From assembly GCA_964618215.1 (NCBI GenBank), contig CAZTZE010000014.1:1-64000 (forward strand): a stretch of 64,000 bases of DNA, read 5' to 3'. Source of the DNA: CG2-30-58-95 sp964618215 (lineage in GTDB: Bacteria; Chloroflexota; Anaerolineae; Anaerolineales; Villigracilaceae). The notes below the pieces were generated by a model. It saw only the letters and a list, made by a program, of their open reading frames with translations, ran no database searches and had not been told where the DNA came from. The translations under genes and the position numbers were made by a program. Position 1 is the first letter of the stretch. Each line of letters opens with the position of its first letter. Positions 1 to 8,212 of the stretch are shown in pieces.

Positions 1-100
1 TTGAAGCCTGTTATTTCGCCGTTAGCCCAAATTGCCAATATGTAAGGGTATCAGAGATGGTACAGGAGATAGTGGGTAGAGGAAATGGGACAGGGTGTGG

Positions 101-131
101 AAAAGAAAAGCCCCGCCGAAACGACGGGGCT
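101..131 (-). terminator. Rho-independent terminator of the ABC exporter operon
   Basis: Read on the minus strand this is a GC-rich stem (AGCCCCGTCG pairing with CGGCGGGGCT, loop TTT) followed by TTTTCTTTT. It lies just past the stop of the last exporter gene at 149, where the operon should end. Confidence 0.85.
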
Positions 132-148
132 GCGAATGCGGCAGGAGG

Positions 149-1345
149 TTATTCGTACCGGAACCGCCAAATCCCAATCGCAAAAAACACAGCCGCAAAG
201 CCGAGCAGGACGCCCGCCTCGGGCAGGATGGCGACCAGTCTCTGGTCGCGCAGGGTCAGGTCGAGCAGTCCCTCCATGGCCCAGGTGGTCGGCAGGATTT
301 TGACGGCATTCTGGATGACCTTCGGGAACAGTTCGAGCGGATACCAGCAGCCGCCCATCAGCGCCATAACCATGCCGAGCATGATGCTGAGACCCTGGGC
401 CTGTCCGGCCGATTTGACGAACGTCCCCAGCATGGTGCCCAGGGCGGCGGCGGACAGCGCGCCGGCCACCAGCATGACGGCCAGCCCGCCCAGATCGTTA
501 CCCCAGTTCACTTTCATGACCAGGATGCCGAATCCCACCAGCAGGGACATCTGTACGAGCGCCAGGATGACCTGCCCGAAAATCGTGCCGAACAGGTAGG
601 TGGCTTTCCGGGTGGGGGTGGTCAGGATGCGGCGCAGTGTGCCGGCCTGTCGTTCGGCGGCGAACAGTTCCGAGAGGCCGATGAGCGGGATGAAGACCCA
701 GGTGATCAACTGCCCGGCGGACGAGTTGGTGGCTGGGTCGTACTCGATCTGGTCGGGAGAGTTGGCCCGCGTTACGGTGACGCGGTCAGGCGATTCGGTC
801 ATCAGGGACTGGGCTTCCGCCAGCGCGGCGTCAAAGTAGGCCTGGCGGTCCGCTTCGGTGGCGAAGGGCCGGATTTTCTCGGCCTCGGCCACGCTGGTAT
901 TGGCAATGTCCACTGCGCTGCTGACGCGCCCGATGACGGCCATCACAGCCCGCTGGGCGATCATGGCGTTGGTGTTATTGGGCTGCTGGCGCAGTTCCAG
1001 TTCCACGCTGCCCTGCTGGAGGCTTTCCTGGTCGAAGCCGGCCGGGATGACCAGCACCGCCGAGACGCGCCGCTGGGAGAACTGGCTCTCGGCCTCGGCG
1101 AGCGTAATCACGTCGGGGCGCACCGCGTCGGATTTTTCCAGCGCAGCCACCAGGTCCGCGGAAAGGGACGTGTGGGCTTCGTCCACCACTGCCAGCCGGA
1201 TGCGGGGATCGCCTTTCGGCGCCCCCGTCCCGCCGGCGAGGATAACGGTAAAGACGACCGGCAGGATGAGGAAGAACAGCCATTCGGTAAAGCCGGTTAA
1301 GCGCAGGGTTGCATCTTTGAGCGCGATTGCGAAGATTTTTTTCAT
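149..1345 (-). CDS. ABC-2 type transporter permease (second exporter permease)
   Basis: This 398-residue membrane protein has the ABC-2 permease layout: one N-terminal membrane helix (about residues 15-38), a large extracytoplasmic domain of about 150 residues, then five or six C-terminal helices. The loop sequence ERQAGTLRRIL followed by TPTRK is typical of DrrB/YhaP-like exporters. It should form the channel of an efflux system together with the homologous permease immediately upstream (1355-2605, 9-bp gap) and the ATPase at 2669-3613. The substrate cannot be told from sequence; drugs, lipids or peptides are all exported by this family. It is the last gene of a three-gene minus-strand operon ending at the terminator at 101-131. 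Confidence 0.88.
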   Translation of the reverse strand: MKKIFAIALKDATLRLTGFTEWLFFLILPVVFTVILAGGTGAPKGDPRIRLAVVDEAHTSLSADLVAALEKSDAVRPDVITLAEAESQFSQRRVSAVLVIPAGFDQESLQQGSVELELRQQPNNTNAMIAQRAVMAVIGRVSSAVDIANTSVAEAEKIRPFATEADRQAYFDAALAEAQSLMTESPDRVTVTRANSPDQIEYDPATNSSAGQLITWVFIPLIGLSELFAAERQAGTLRRILTTPTRKATYLFGTIFGQVILALVQMSLLVGFGILVMKVNWGNDLGGLAVMLVAGALSAAALGTMLGTFVKSAGQAQGLSIMLGMVMALMGGCWYPLELFPKVIQNAVKILPTTWAMEGLLDLTLRDQRLVAILPEAGVLLGFAAVFFAIGIWRFRYE

Positions 1346-1354
1346 GGCGGCCTC

Positions 1355-2605
1355 CTATCCCTTCATCATCCCGCGCCGGTTGAAAAGGAACACCGCAACC
1401 GCGAACAGGAGCGCGCCCATGGCCAGCAGGGCGAACACCGGCGTCATGATGTCGGGCAGCGTGCCTCCCCGCGCCAGGGTGGTGAAACCGTCCACGCCCC
1501 AGGCGTTGGGAGAAATTTTTGCGATGACCCGGAACCAGTCCGGCATGGCTTCCAGGTTGACGAAGGTGCCGCCCAGGATGCCGAAGGTCAGCATGATGGC
1601 CGTACCGATGGCGGACGCCTGCCCGGGGGTTTTGACCATGGCGGTGATGAGCATGCCCCAGCCGGTGGCGCCGAAGACCGCCGCCAGCACCAGCGCCAGC
1701 ACGGCCAGCGGGTCGCCCCACTGCAACTGGAACAGGAGCGTGGTGCCGAGGACGAGGATGAGTATCTGCGCCGCGCCGGTCAGGAAAATTCCGATCACCT
1801 TGCCGCCCAGCACCTGTACGCCCGTGGTGGGTGAGACCAGCAGGCGCGGCAGGGTGCCCTGGTTGCGCTCGGTGAGCAGGCTCCGCCCGCCGTTGCTGGT
1901 GGTGTACATCAGGAACATCAGCGCCATGCCGGGAGCCAGCAGGGCAAGCAGGTTGAACTCGACGGCTTCGCCGCTGGGGGTGACGTTGTTCAGAGTGATG
2001 GACGTTCCCTGCCCGGCCTCGTCTGCCTGGCTGACGCCCAGCGCCTGTCCCGCTGCCGCGGCGTCCTGGACCTGGAGCCTGCCGCTGGAAATCAGGCCGG
2101 TCACCGCCACCTGGCCGCCGACGCGCCCGACCTCCACCCGGTTGATGTACTCGTCCAGGATGGTTTTGATGACGCCGGCGCTGGTTGGGGCGGTGGGGTT
2201 GGCGTAGAGTTCAACCTGGACGGCTTCGCCGGAGGCGGACTGTCCCTGCCGGGGAATGATGCTGTCTGTGAATCCCGCCGGGACGATGATCGCCGCGGCG
2301 GCTTTGTTCTCGTCCACCATCTGGCGGGCGGCTGCCGGGTCGTCCACTACCGTCGGCGCGACCAGGTCGGCCAGGTCTTCGGACTGGAAGACCTCCACCA
2401 GGGCGTCGCCGAGTTGTCCGCCGTCCTGGTTGACGATGACGACCGGGATATTACTGATGCCGCTCGAACTGCCGGAAAAACTGCCGGTAACGGCTCCCAG
2501 GCCAAGGGTCAGGGCGAAGGGTGCGGCCAGCATCAGGATCAGCGCCGCCTTGTCGCGGAAGGCAAGTTTCAGGTCTTTGAGGCCAATTAAGAAGAGTTTA
2601 CGCAT
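1355..2605 (-). CDS. ABC-2 type transporter permease (first exporter permease)
   Basis: 416 residues with the same architecture as its downstream neighbour: an N-terminal helix (about 20-40), a long extracytoplasmic segment, and a C-terminal block of helices with the loop NQGTLPRLLVSPT near residue 250. The two permeases are diverged homologues, so a heterodimeric channel is likely (inference). The ATG at 2605 is preceded by GGAG at good spacing. A simple-repeat array (2622-2678) separates it from the ATPase gene. Transport direction is inferred as export because no solute-binding protein is nearby and ABC-2 permeases are mostly exporters. Confidence 0.88.
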   Translation of the reverse strand: MRKLFLIGLKDLKLAFRDKAALILMLAAPFALTLGLGAVTGSFSGSSSGISNIPVVIVNQDGGQLGDALVEVFQSEDLADLVAPTVVDDPAAARQMVDENKAAAAIIVPAGFTDSIIPRQGQSASGEAVQVELYANPTAPTSAGVIKTILDEYINRVEVGRVGGQVAVTGLISSGRLQVQDAAAAGQALGVSQADEAGQGTSITLNNVTPSGEAVEFNLLALLAPGMALMFLMYTTSNGGRSLLTERNQGTLPRLLVSPTTGVQVLGGKVIGIFLTGAAQILILVLGTTLLFQLQWGDPLAVLALVLAAVFGATGWGMLITAMVKTPGQASAIGTAIMLTFGILGGTFVNLEAMPDWFRVIAKISPNAWGVDGFTTLARGGTLPDIMTPVFALLAMGALLFAVAVFLFNRRGMMKG

Positions 2606-2621
2606 GGGTGTCTCCGGAATT

Positions 2622-2678
2622 GGAGAATAGAGAGTAGAGAGTAGTGACTGTTCTCTCCTCTCTGCTCTCTAATCTCTC
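2622..2678. repeat. Inverted simple-repeat array (GAGAGTA units)
   Basis: The left arm is a run of near-heptamers (AGAGAGTAGAGAGTAG) and the right arm is the complementary C/T-rich run, so the segment can fold on itself. It sits between the exporter ATPase and its permeases, and the right arm supplies the ATPase stop codon (2669-2671). The same unit occurs at 11768-11905 and inside threonine synthase at 26267-26334. Confidence 0.8.
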
Positions 2679-3613
2679 AAAGCTCTTCCCGTCAGGTGCA
2701 GGAACACCGCTTCCAGGTTCGGCTCGCGGATGTCCAACGAGTGAATCTTAATGCCGCGCTCGTTGGCTTTGGCGACCACCGGGGCCAGGATTTCCTCGGC
2801 CTGGCGGGCGACGACCGAGACTTCGTGGTTGGTGGCGGTGGCCTGCAAGACGCCCGGAATACCCTTGAGCGATTTCGCCAGGGCCTCGGCGTCTTCGTCT
2901 TCACCGATGTGCAGGATGAGGGTCTCGTTTTGGCCGACCTGCTCGGTGAGTTCCTTCTGGGTGCCGAGGGCGATGAGTTCGCCGTGGTCAATGATGCCGA
3001 CCCGGTTGGAGAGTTCCGCGGCTTCTTCCATGTAATGAGTGGTGTATAGGATGGTCATGCCTTGCCGGTTCAGTTCCTTGACTGAGTCGAGGATGGCGCG
3101 CCGGGACTGCGGGTCAATGCCGACGGTCGGCTCGTCCATGAAGAGCAGGCGCGGCTTGTGCAGCAGTCCCACGCCGATATTGACGCGCCGCTTCATGCCG
3201 CCGGAGTAGGTTTTGACGCGCTGTTTGGCTTTGTCAGTCAGGCCGATTTGTTCCAGCACCTCGTCAATGCGGGTGTTGAGAGACTTGCCACTCAGTCCGT
3301 ACATCTGCCCCCAGAAGACCAGGTTTTCGCGGGCGGTCAGATCGTCGTACAGGGCGATTTCCTGCGGGATGACGCCGATCAGGCTGCGGACAGCCATAGG
3401 CTCTTTCGTGACCGAATGGCCGCCTATGATCGCCTCGCCGCTGGTCGGGATGTAGAGCGTCGAAAGCACCGAGATGGTGGTGGTTTTGCCCGCCCCGTTG
3501 GGACCGAGCAGGCTGAAGATTTCGCCTTGCTGGATGTCGAATGAAATGCCTTTTACAGCGGTAAAATCGCCGTATTTCTTGACCAAATTGTTTACTTCTA
3601 AGATGGGCGGCAT
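2669..3613 (-). CDS. ABC exporter ATP-binding protein (DrrA-like)
   Basis: Cytoplasmic ATPase subunit that powers the two ABC-2 permeases encoded just downstream. Visible motifs: Walker A GPNGAGKT (37-44), Q-loop at Q84, signature YSGGM (136-140), Walker B LLFMDE (156-161) and an H-loop in LYTTHYMEEAAE. The C-terminal about 80 residues match the extra domain of the DrrA/CcmA drug-exporter subfamily, ending in EPNLEAVFLHLTGR. The start is set at the ATG at 3613, which has GGAGG six bases upstream; an in-frame ATG 26 codons earlier lacks a ribosome site and encodes an atypical leader. The last codons and the stop come from the repeat array at 2622-2678. Confidence 0.93.
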   Translation of the reverse strand: MPPILEVNNLVKKYGDFTAVKGISFDIQQGEIFSLLGPNGAGKTTTISVLSTLYIPTSGEAIIGGHSVTKEPMAVRSLIGVIPQEIALYDDLTARENLVFWGQMYGLSGKSLNTRIDEVLEQIGLTDKAKQRVKTYSGGMKRRVNIGVGLLHKPRLLFMDEPTVGIDPQSRRAILDSVKELNRQGMTILYTTHYMEEAAELSNRVGIIDHGELIALGTQKELTEQVGQNETLILHIGEDEDAEALAKSLKGIPGVLQATATNHEVSVVARQAEEILAPVVAKANERGIKIHSLDIREPNLEAVFLHLTGRALRD

Positions 3614-3722
3614 AAAAAACCTCCGAATAGGATTTTGTTCAGTAACTATAACGCACATCCCCGCATTCGGTTGCAGGGATGATGTGCACATTCTAGCGAT
3701 GACTTTCGATCAGCGCTGAATG

Positions 3723-3751
3723 AAATTCTTGCTTTTTGTGCAAGAATTTTT
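3723..3751. terminator. AT-rich hairpin, terminator-like
   Basis: Perfect 10-bp stem AAATTCTTGC / GCAAGAATTT with a 7-nt loop, continuing into T residues on the plus strand. No plus-strand gene ends here, so it may be a relic or may insulate the exporter promoter from the repeat beyond. Function is uncertain. Confidence 0.45.
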
Positions 3752-3753
3752 GA

Positions 3754-3815
3754 ACCGCCAAGCACGCGAATAACGCAAAGAAAACCTTTTTAAAAATCTT
3801 CGCGCTCTTTGCGGT
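3754..3815. repeat. Palindromic repeat, ACCGC...GCGGT family
   Basis: Imperfect palindrome starting ACCGCCAAGCACGCGAA and ending with TCGCGCTCTTTGCGGT. Related copies with the ends AACCGCGAAG and CTT(A/C)GCGGTT lie at 48080-48172, 50374-50509 and 58047-58100. It is followed (3826-3846) by a TTCCGGCTTGTCCGGGTTAG motif that recurs upstream of threonine synthase. The rest of the 3614-3904 gap shows no gene. Confidence 0.7.
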
Positions 3816-3872
3816 GAGCCTTTTTGGTTCCGGCTTGTCCGGGTTAGGATATATCGAGGGGAATGGAGAAAG

Positions 3873-3899
3873 AAAACCCGCCGGGAGGCGGGAGGTTTT
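3873..3899 (-). terminator. Rho-independent terminator of the helicase gene
   Basis: On the minus strand, CCCGCC / GGCGGG stem with a short loop followed by TTTTCTTT, five bases past the helicase stop codon. Confidence 0.85.
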
Positions 3900-3904
3900 G
3901 TTTG

Positions 3905-5131
3905 CTACTTATGGTGCGGGTATGTGGTAGGGTGGTGGTGCGGCGTGCGGAGCATCGGCTTGATGCCGCGCAGCGCAAGGACGCGGCTCGAATCCACGAC
4001 CGGCGCGGGGGCGGAATAGTCGAAGTCGGGCAGGGTTTGGCGGGATAGGGCCTGCTTCATGATTTTCTCAAGGTCGCGGATTATGTCAGCGTCTTCGGGG
4101 GTGACGAGGGTGAAGGCGTCGCCGCTGCGCTCGGCGCGGCCGGTGCGCCCGATGCGGTGGATGTAGGCGTCGGCGGTGGCGGGCATGTCGTAGTTGATGA
4201 CAAGCGAAATGCTCTCCACATCCAGGCCGCGCGCGGCGATGTCTGTGGCGACCATGATCTGATAATGTCCGCTCTTGAATCCGCCGAGCGCCGACTGGCG
4301 CTGACCCTGCGTGCGGTCGCTGTGCAGGCTGGTGACCTTGAAGCCCTCGCGGCCGATCTGCTGGGCCAGTTTGTGGGCGCGGTGACGGGTGCGGGTGAAA
4401 ATCAGCACCGAGTCAGTATCGGTCTGCTTGAGCAGTTTCAGCAGGAGGCGGGTCTTGAGATGTCTCGGGACCGGGAACAGGGCGTGCGCCACGGTGTGCG
4501 CCGGGCGGCTGAGGCCGATCGCTATTCTTTGCGGGTGGTGGAGCGTCTGGGCGGCGAGTTGCTCGATCTCGGGCGGGAAGGTGGCCGAGAAAAGCATCGT
4601 CTGGCGTTTGGCCGGGATGTGCTTGAGGATGCGCTTTACATCCGGCAGGAAGCCCATGTCGAGCATCCGGTCGGCCTCGTCCAGGACGAGGATTTCGATG
4701 CTGTTCAGACGGGCGTTACCCTGGGCGAGGTGGTCGAGCAGGCGGCCCGGACAAGCGACCAGGATCTCGACCCCGTTGCGCAGCGCTTGGACCTGGGGCG
4801 CCGCGCCGACGCCGCCGTAGATGGTCGCGCTGCGGATTTTGGTGCCTGTCCCGAGGTCGCGGATGACCTCGTGGATCTGCTCGGCGAGTTCGCGCGTCGG
4901 GGTAACGATCAGGGCGCGGGCGCAGTTGCGCGGTCCGTTCAGCAGTTTATGCAAAATGGGCAGGACGAAGACGGCAGTCTTGCCGGTGCCGGTCTGGGCT
5001 GTGCCGATCAGGTCATGTCCGGCCAGCGCGGCCGGGATGGCCTGGACTTGGATGGGCGTCGGGATTTCGTACCCGGCGCGTTGGATGCCCGCCAACAGGC
5101 GGGAATCCAGATTGAACTGGTTGAAGTTCAC
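3905..5131 (-). CDS. DEAD-box ATP-dependent RNA helicase (RhlE-like)
   Basis: Cytoplasmic RNA helicase that unwinds short RNA duplexes, typically in ribosome assembly, mRNA turnover or cold adaptation. At 408 residues it is the core size of RhlE. Motifs in order: Q motif with PTPIQ (25-29), motif I AQTGTGKT (45-52), PTRELA (about 78-83), DEAD (151-154), SAT (182-184), ARGLDV, and HRIGRTGR near 325. The C-terminal tail is short and His-rich (HHHPTTYPHHK), without the long basic tail of CsdA. It stands alone on the minus strand with its own terminator and diverges from the 8-oxoguanine deaminase; the 325-bp gap between them holds the operators and repeat described below. Confidence 0.93.
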   Translation of the reverse strand: MNFNQFNLDSRLLAGIQRAGYEIPTPIQVQAIPAALAGHDLIGTAQTGTGKTAVFVLPILHKLLNGPRNCARALIVTPTRELAEQIHEVIRDLGTGTKIRSATIYGGVGAAPQVQALRNGVEILVACPGRLLDHLAQGNARLNSIEILVLDEADRMLDMGFLPDVKRILKHIPAKRQTMLFSATFPPEIEQLAAQTLHHPQRIAIGLSRPAHTVAHALFPVPRHLKTRLLLKLLKQTDTDSVLIFTRTRHRAHKLAQQIGREGFKVTSLHSDRTQGQRQSALGGFKSGHYQIMVATDIAARGLDVESISLVINYDMPATADAYIHRIGRTGRAERSGDAFTLVTPEDADIIRDLEKIMKQALSRQTLPDFDYSAPAPVVDSSRVLALRGIKPMLRTPHHHPTTYPHHK

Positions 5132-5278
5132 AATGGTTCCTGTTCTTCAGAAGTCAAGCGGGTTTCAGGGGGGATCGAGCGGAGGCTCAAGCGGTACTGC
5201 AACAGCGACTGCTGAAATGATTGTTGAATGTGATGAGTACAATACTCGATAGTAGGAGGGATGTCAAGGGGAAATTAT

Positions 5279-5339
5279 TTGTCAGACAATTGACATCCTC
5301 CCCCTTTTTTGCTAAACTATAGATAAAGTTGTCAGACAA
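5279..5339 (+). promoter_or_regulatory. Pair of 11-bp GntR-type operators flanking a promoter
   Basis: Two identical perfect palindromes, TTGTCAGACAA, lie at 5279-5289 and 5329-5339, 50 bp centre to centre. They match the FadR-subfamily GntR half-site rule (T-N-G-T-N3-A-C-N-A). Between them is a candidate promoter: TTGACA (5290-5295), 17 bp, TAAACT (5313-5318), pointing at the 8-oxoguanine deaminase. A regulator bound at both sites would cover the promoter. The only GntR gene in the window is at 11054, and it has a UTRA-type effector domain, so the pairing is inference. Confidence 0.65.
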
Positions 5340-5346
5340 CCAGATT

Positions 5347-5456
5347 TAGTTGGATGGTTGGGTAGTTGGATAGTTCTGTAGTTGGAGACCGGACTGCCGA
5401 CCATTTAGCCATCGGAACTACTGCACTACCAAACTATCAAACTGCCCAACTACAAA
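5347..5456. repeat. Inverted simple-repeat array (GTTGGATA-like units)
   Basis: The left arm is made of GTTGGAT-GGTTGGGTA-GTTGGATA-type units and the right arm of their complements (ACTACCAAACTATCAAACT), with about 25 bp between. It lies wholly in the predicted 5' leader of the 8-oxoguanine deaminase mRNA and ends at its start codon, so the transcript could form a long hairpin that covers the ribosome site. Confidence 0.75.
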
Positions 5457-6842
5457 ATGCCCACCCTCCTCGTCAAAAACGCCTCACTTCTGGTAACGAT
5501 GGACGACCACAAGCGGGAGATTCCCGAGGGTGGTCTTTTTGTGCGGGACGGGTTCATCGAACAGGTTGGCCTGACAAGCGAACTGTCGATGGCGGCGGAT
5601 GAAGTGCTCGACCTGCGCGGCCACCTGCTCCTGCCGGGCCTGGTCAACACCCACCACCATTTCTACCAAACGCTGACCCGCGCCGTCCCGGCCGCCCAGG
5701 ACGCCAATCTGTTCAACTGGCTCAAGACGCTCTATCCCATCTGGGCGCGGCTGACTCCGGAAGATATCTTCGTCTCAGCCCAGACCGCGCTGGCGGAACT
5801 GGCTCTCTCGGGCTGTACCACCGCTTCCGACCACCTTTATCTTTTCCCAAACGGCTCGAAACTGGACGATGAGATTGCCGCCGCGCGTGAGATCGGTCTG
5901 CGCATCCAGGCTTCGCGTGGCTCGATGTCGCTGGGCGAATCCAAAGGCGGACTCCCGCCCGATTCGGTGGTGGACAGCGAAGACGCCATCCTGAAGGATT
6001 CCCAGCGAATCATCCAGCAATATCATAACCCGAAACCCGGCGCGATGGTGCAGATTGTCCTTGCGCCGTGCTCCCCGTTCTCTGTCACCGGCGAATTGAT
6101 GAAGCAATCCGCGAAACTGGCGCGTGAATACGGTGTCCATCTGCACACGCACCTGGCCGAGACCGAAGACGAGGAGCAGTTCTGCTTGCAAAAGTTCGGC
6201 CATCGCCCGGTCGGTTACATGCAGTCCGTGGACTGGGTGGGCGAGGATGTCTGGTTTGCCCACGCGGTGTACGTCAATGGCGAGGAAGTGAAGACCTTTG
6301 CCAAGCATGGCTGCGGCGTGACGCACTGTCCCACCTCCAACATGCGCCTGGCCTCCGGCATTGCCCCCATTCGCGAATACATGGCCGCGGGCGTGAAAGT
6401 CGGCCTGGGCGTGGATGGATCTGCATCCAACGATGGCTCGCATCTGCTCGCCGAGGCGCGGCAGGCAATGCTGTTATCACGCCTGCGCGAAGGGATCACG
6501 GGATTTTCCCTTTCCAGTGACCCCAACCGAAAACTCATGACTGCCCGTGACGCTTTGTATCTGGCGACGCGCGGCGGCGCGGCAGTTTTGGGCCGCACGG
6601 ATATTGGCTCGCTCGAACCCGGCAAATGCGCGGATTTTTTTGCTATCAACCTCAACCGTCTCGACTACGCCGGTGCGCTGCACGACCCGGTTGCCGCAGT
6701 AGTCTTCTGCCAGCCGGTGAAAGTGGACTATACTATCGTCGGCGGCAGGTTCGTGGTGAAAGATGGTAACTTGGCAAAATTGGAAATTGGGAAGTTGGTA
6801 GAGAAACACAACCAAGCCGCGAAACGCCTGCTCGAAGGATAA
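5457..6842 (+). CDS. 8-oxoguanine deaminase (amidohydrolase)
   Basis: Cytoplasmic zinc amidohydrolase of the TrzA/AtzB branch, best matching 8-oxoguanine deaminase, which converts 8-oxoguanine to uric acid and ammonia. Metal ligands are visible: THHHF (65-69), the HLAETEDEE segment near 230, AHAVYVN near 265, and the catalytic Asp in GVDGSASNDG near 320. The 461-residue length is normal for the family. Related chemistries (S-adenosylhomocysteine or hydroxyatrazine deamination) cannot be excluded from sequence alone, but the SASNDGSHLL segment and the nearby adenine deaminase favour a purine. There is no clear Shine-Dalgarno: the ATG directly abuts the right arm of the repeat array. A small membrane gene follows after 1 bp. 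Confidence 0.85.
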   Translation: MPTLLVKNASLLVTMDDHKREIPEGGLFVRDGFIEQVGLTSELSMAADEVLDLRGHLLLPGLVNTHHHFYQTLTRAVPAAQDANLFNWLKTLYPIWARLTPEDIFVSAQTALAELALSGCTTASDHLYLFPNGSKLDDEIAAAREIGLRIQASRGSMSLGESKGGLPPDSVVDSEDAILKDSQRIIQQYHNPKPGAMVQIVLAPCSPFSVTGELMKQSAKLAREYGVHLHTHLAETEDEEQFCLQKFGHRPVGYMQSVDWVGEDVWFAHAVYVNGEEVKTFAKHGCGVTHCPTSNMRLASGIAPIREYMAAGVKVGLGVDGSASNDGSHLLAEARQAMLLSRLREGITGFSLSSDPNRKLMTARDALYLATRGGAAVLGRTDIGSLEPGKCADFFAINLNRLDYAGALHDPVAAVVFCQPVKVDYTIVGGRFVVKDGNLAKLEIGKLVEKHNQAAKRLLEG

Positions 6843-6843
6843 A

Positions 6844-7149
6844 ATGTCCGATATTCTGGTTCCGATTGTATTTGGCTGGCCGGCGATCCTGCTTTCGCTG
6901 ACGGTTTCGGTCGTCGGCATCTTGAAGAAATGGCCCTGGTTGCTGGTTGTGGGCGCGTTGCTGTGCGCACCGTTTGCCTGGTACCTGAGCAGGTATCAGT
7001 CGCTTTGTTCGCTGGCAATCCTGCTGCCGCTGTTTCAAATCGGCGCGGCGGTTGCGCTGTGGAAAGATCGAAAATGGCTCGCCTGGGCGTTCCTTTCCCC
7101 GCTTGCCTTGACGATCATTGGACTGGCTTATCTTGTTCTCGCCCAATAA
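6844..7149 (+). CDS. Small membrane protein of unknown function
   Basis: 101 residues, almost all hydrophobic, with three or four predicted membrane helices (about 5-25, 32-50, 55-75, 80-99) separated by short basic loops (KKWPW, KDRKW). It begins one base after the deaminase stop, so the two are probably cotranscribed and coupled. I do not recognise a family. A role as a small accessory to nucleobase uptake would be guesswork. Confidence 0.6.
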   Translation: MSDILVPIVFGWPAILLSLTVSVVGILKKWPWLLVVGALLCAPFAWYLSRYQSLCSLAILLPLFQIGAAVALWKDRKWLAWAFLSPLALTIIGLAYLVLAQ

Positions 7150-7200
7150 GAGACAACTTGAATATCATAATCGGCGAAAAGGCTTCTTGAGCGAGAAAAA

Positions 7201-7302
7201 ATGGGACACGGATTTACCCTGCGAATACGCTGGCACAGATGACACGGAGTTACACGGATAGGGCAAAAGAGAAAAGCAAGTATCCGCGCGAATCCGTCAA
7301 AT
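7201..7302. repeat. Palindromic repeat, CACGGATT family
   Basis: Degenerate palindrome containing GACACGGATTTACC, CAGATGACACGGAGTTACAC and, in reverse, GCGCGAATCCGTC. This type of CACGGATT/AATCCGTG element is widespread in environmental genomes. It fills most of the gap 7150-7333; no gene seen here. Confidence 0.6.
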
Positions 7303-7333
7303 CAGTGTTATGCTTGCTCGAAAAGGTTTTCAA

Positions 7334-7591
7334 ATGGATGGGAAACGCCCTTTGACCAAAGACGAAATCGCCGAAATCGTGCGTGGACTTGGCCCGGTTG
7401 ATTGGGTGCAGGTCAAGTTGCTGGCCGCACTGCCATCCGAGAGGCGGATTATCCCCGCTTTGCAAGCGCAGGAGTTTTCCATGGCGGGCTTGCGCGGTAC
7501 GTTCTTGAAGCGGTTTCCTGGCCTGACACTCTCCGAAATCAATATGAAAGTCCTGGCGTATCTGACGCCTGTTCGGATGGAAGCAAAGTGA
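7334..7591 (+). CDS. Hypothetical partner protein of nucleotidyltransferase cassette 1
   Basis: 85 residues from the ATG at 7334 (AAAGG eight bases upstream; an earlier ATG at 7310 is possible). No recognised domain: the N-terminal half is helical and charged (TKDEIAEIVRGLG). Its stop overlaps the GTG start of the nucleotidyltransferase by the GTGA arrangement (7588-7591), so the two are translationally coupled. By analogy with other two-gene nucleotidyltransferase cassettes it could be an antitoxin or substrate partner, which is inference from layout only. Confidence 0.6.
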   Translation: MDGKRPLTKDEIAEIVRGLGPVDWVQVKLLAALPSERRIIPALQAQEFSMAGLRGTFLKRFPGLTLSEINMKVLAYLTPVRMEAK

Positions 7592-8205
7592 CCGCATTCT
7601 CGTTTTACGTTCGTGTTGTCAATGCCCTGGATGAAATCGGCGCGCCCTATATGATTGTGGGCGCTTTTGGCGGCTATCCCTTTGGAATCAGCCGAGTGAC
7701 GTATGACATTGACATTCTTGTGGATTTACATGAGCAGGATTTTGATGCTTTGTCACAAGCATTTCCTCTTCCGCGTTATTATGCCGACCCGGAAATGATG
7801 CGAAATTCTGTTGCGATGGGAATCCTGTTCAACATCATTGATACGGGCGAAGGCGTAAAAGCCGATTTAGTGCCGCTGAAACGGGAACCGGAATATCAGG
7901 TTGCCTTTGAACGACGGATTCGCCGTAAGTTCACGGTGAGTTCAGGAGAAACCTTCGAAGCCTGGGTCGCTCAACCCACCGACATCATCATCGGCAAACT
8001 GCGCGCCTGGGACGAAGGACGGTCGCTCAAGCATCCCAACGACATCCTCTCCATCCTTGTCTTCTGTCTGAGCGGGTTCAGTGAATATGTGGTTGACATG
8101 GAGATTGTGACCACAGAAGCCACCCGCATCGGGCCGGAAACGCTTGAAATGTGGAATCAACTCGTTGCCCGCGCGCAGGCCGAAGTCCGGGCGCGTGACG
8201 CATGA
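7588..8205 (+). CDS. Nucleotidyltransferase-fold protein (cassette 1)
   Basis: About 205 residues from a GTG that overlaps the upstream stop codon; a longer frame to 7402 would overlap the upstream gene heavily and is unlikely. It has the minimal nucleotidyltransferase core: IVGAFGGYPFGISRVTYDID, where the G-rich loop precedes the metal-binding Asp pair D40-x-D42, and a third acidic strand in KADLVPL. Proteins of this group (AbiEii or DUF6036-like) are often toxins or tRNA/protein-modifying enzymes in toxin-antitoxin pairs. The target is unknown. A second, unrelated nucleotidyltransferase cassette follows 7 bp downstream. Confidence 0.72.
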   Translation: MTAFSFYVRVVNALDEIGAPYMIVGAFGGYPFGISRVTYDIDILVDLHEQDFDALSQAFPLPRYYADPEMMRNSVAMGILFNIIDTGEGVKADLVPLKREPEYQVAFERRIRRKFTVSSGETFEAWVAQPTDIIIGKLRAWDEGRSLKHPNDILSILVFCLSGFSEYVVDMEIVTTEATRIGPETLEMWNQLVARAQAEVRARDA

Positions 8206-8212
8206 CCCTGTA

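Noticed and set aside
95..1300. 401-codon open frame on the plus strand
   Set aside because: It is a shadow of the minus-strand permease gene: no domain, low-complexity H/G/R/Q content, no ribosome site.
4157..5215. 352-codon open frame on the plus strand over the helicase
   Set aside because: Antisense to a clear DEAD-box gene; the composition (V, G, D, R rich) is typical of GC-rich shadow frames.
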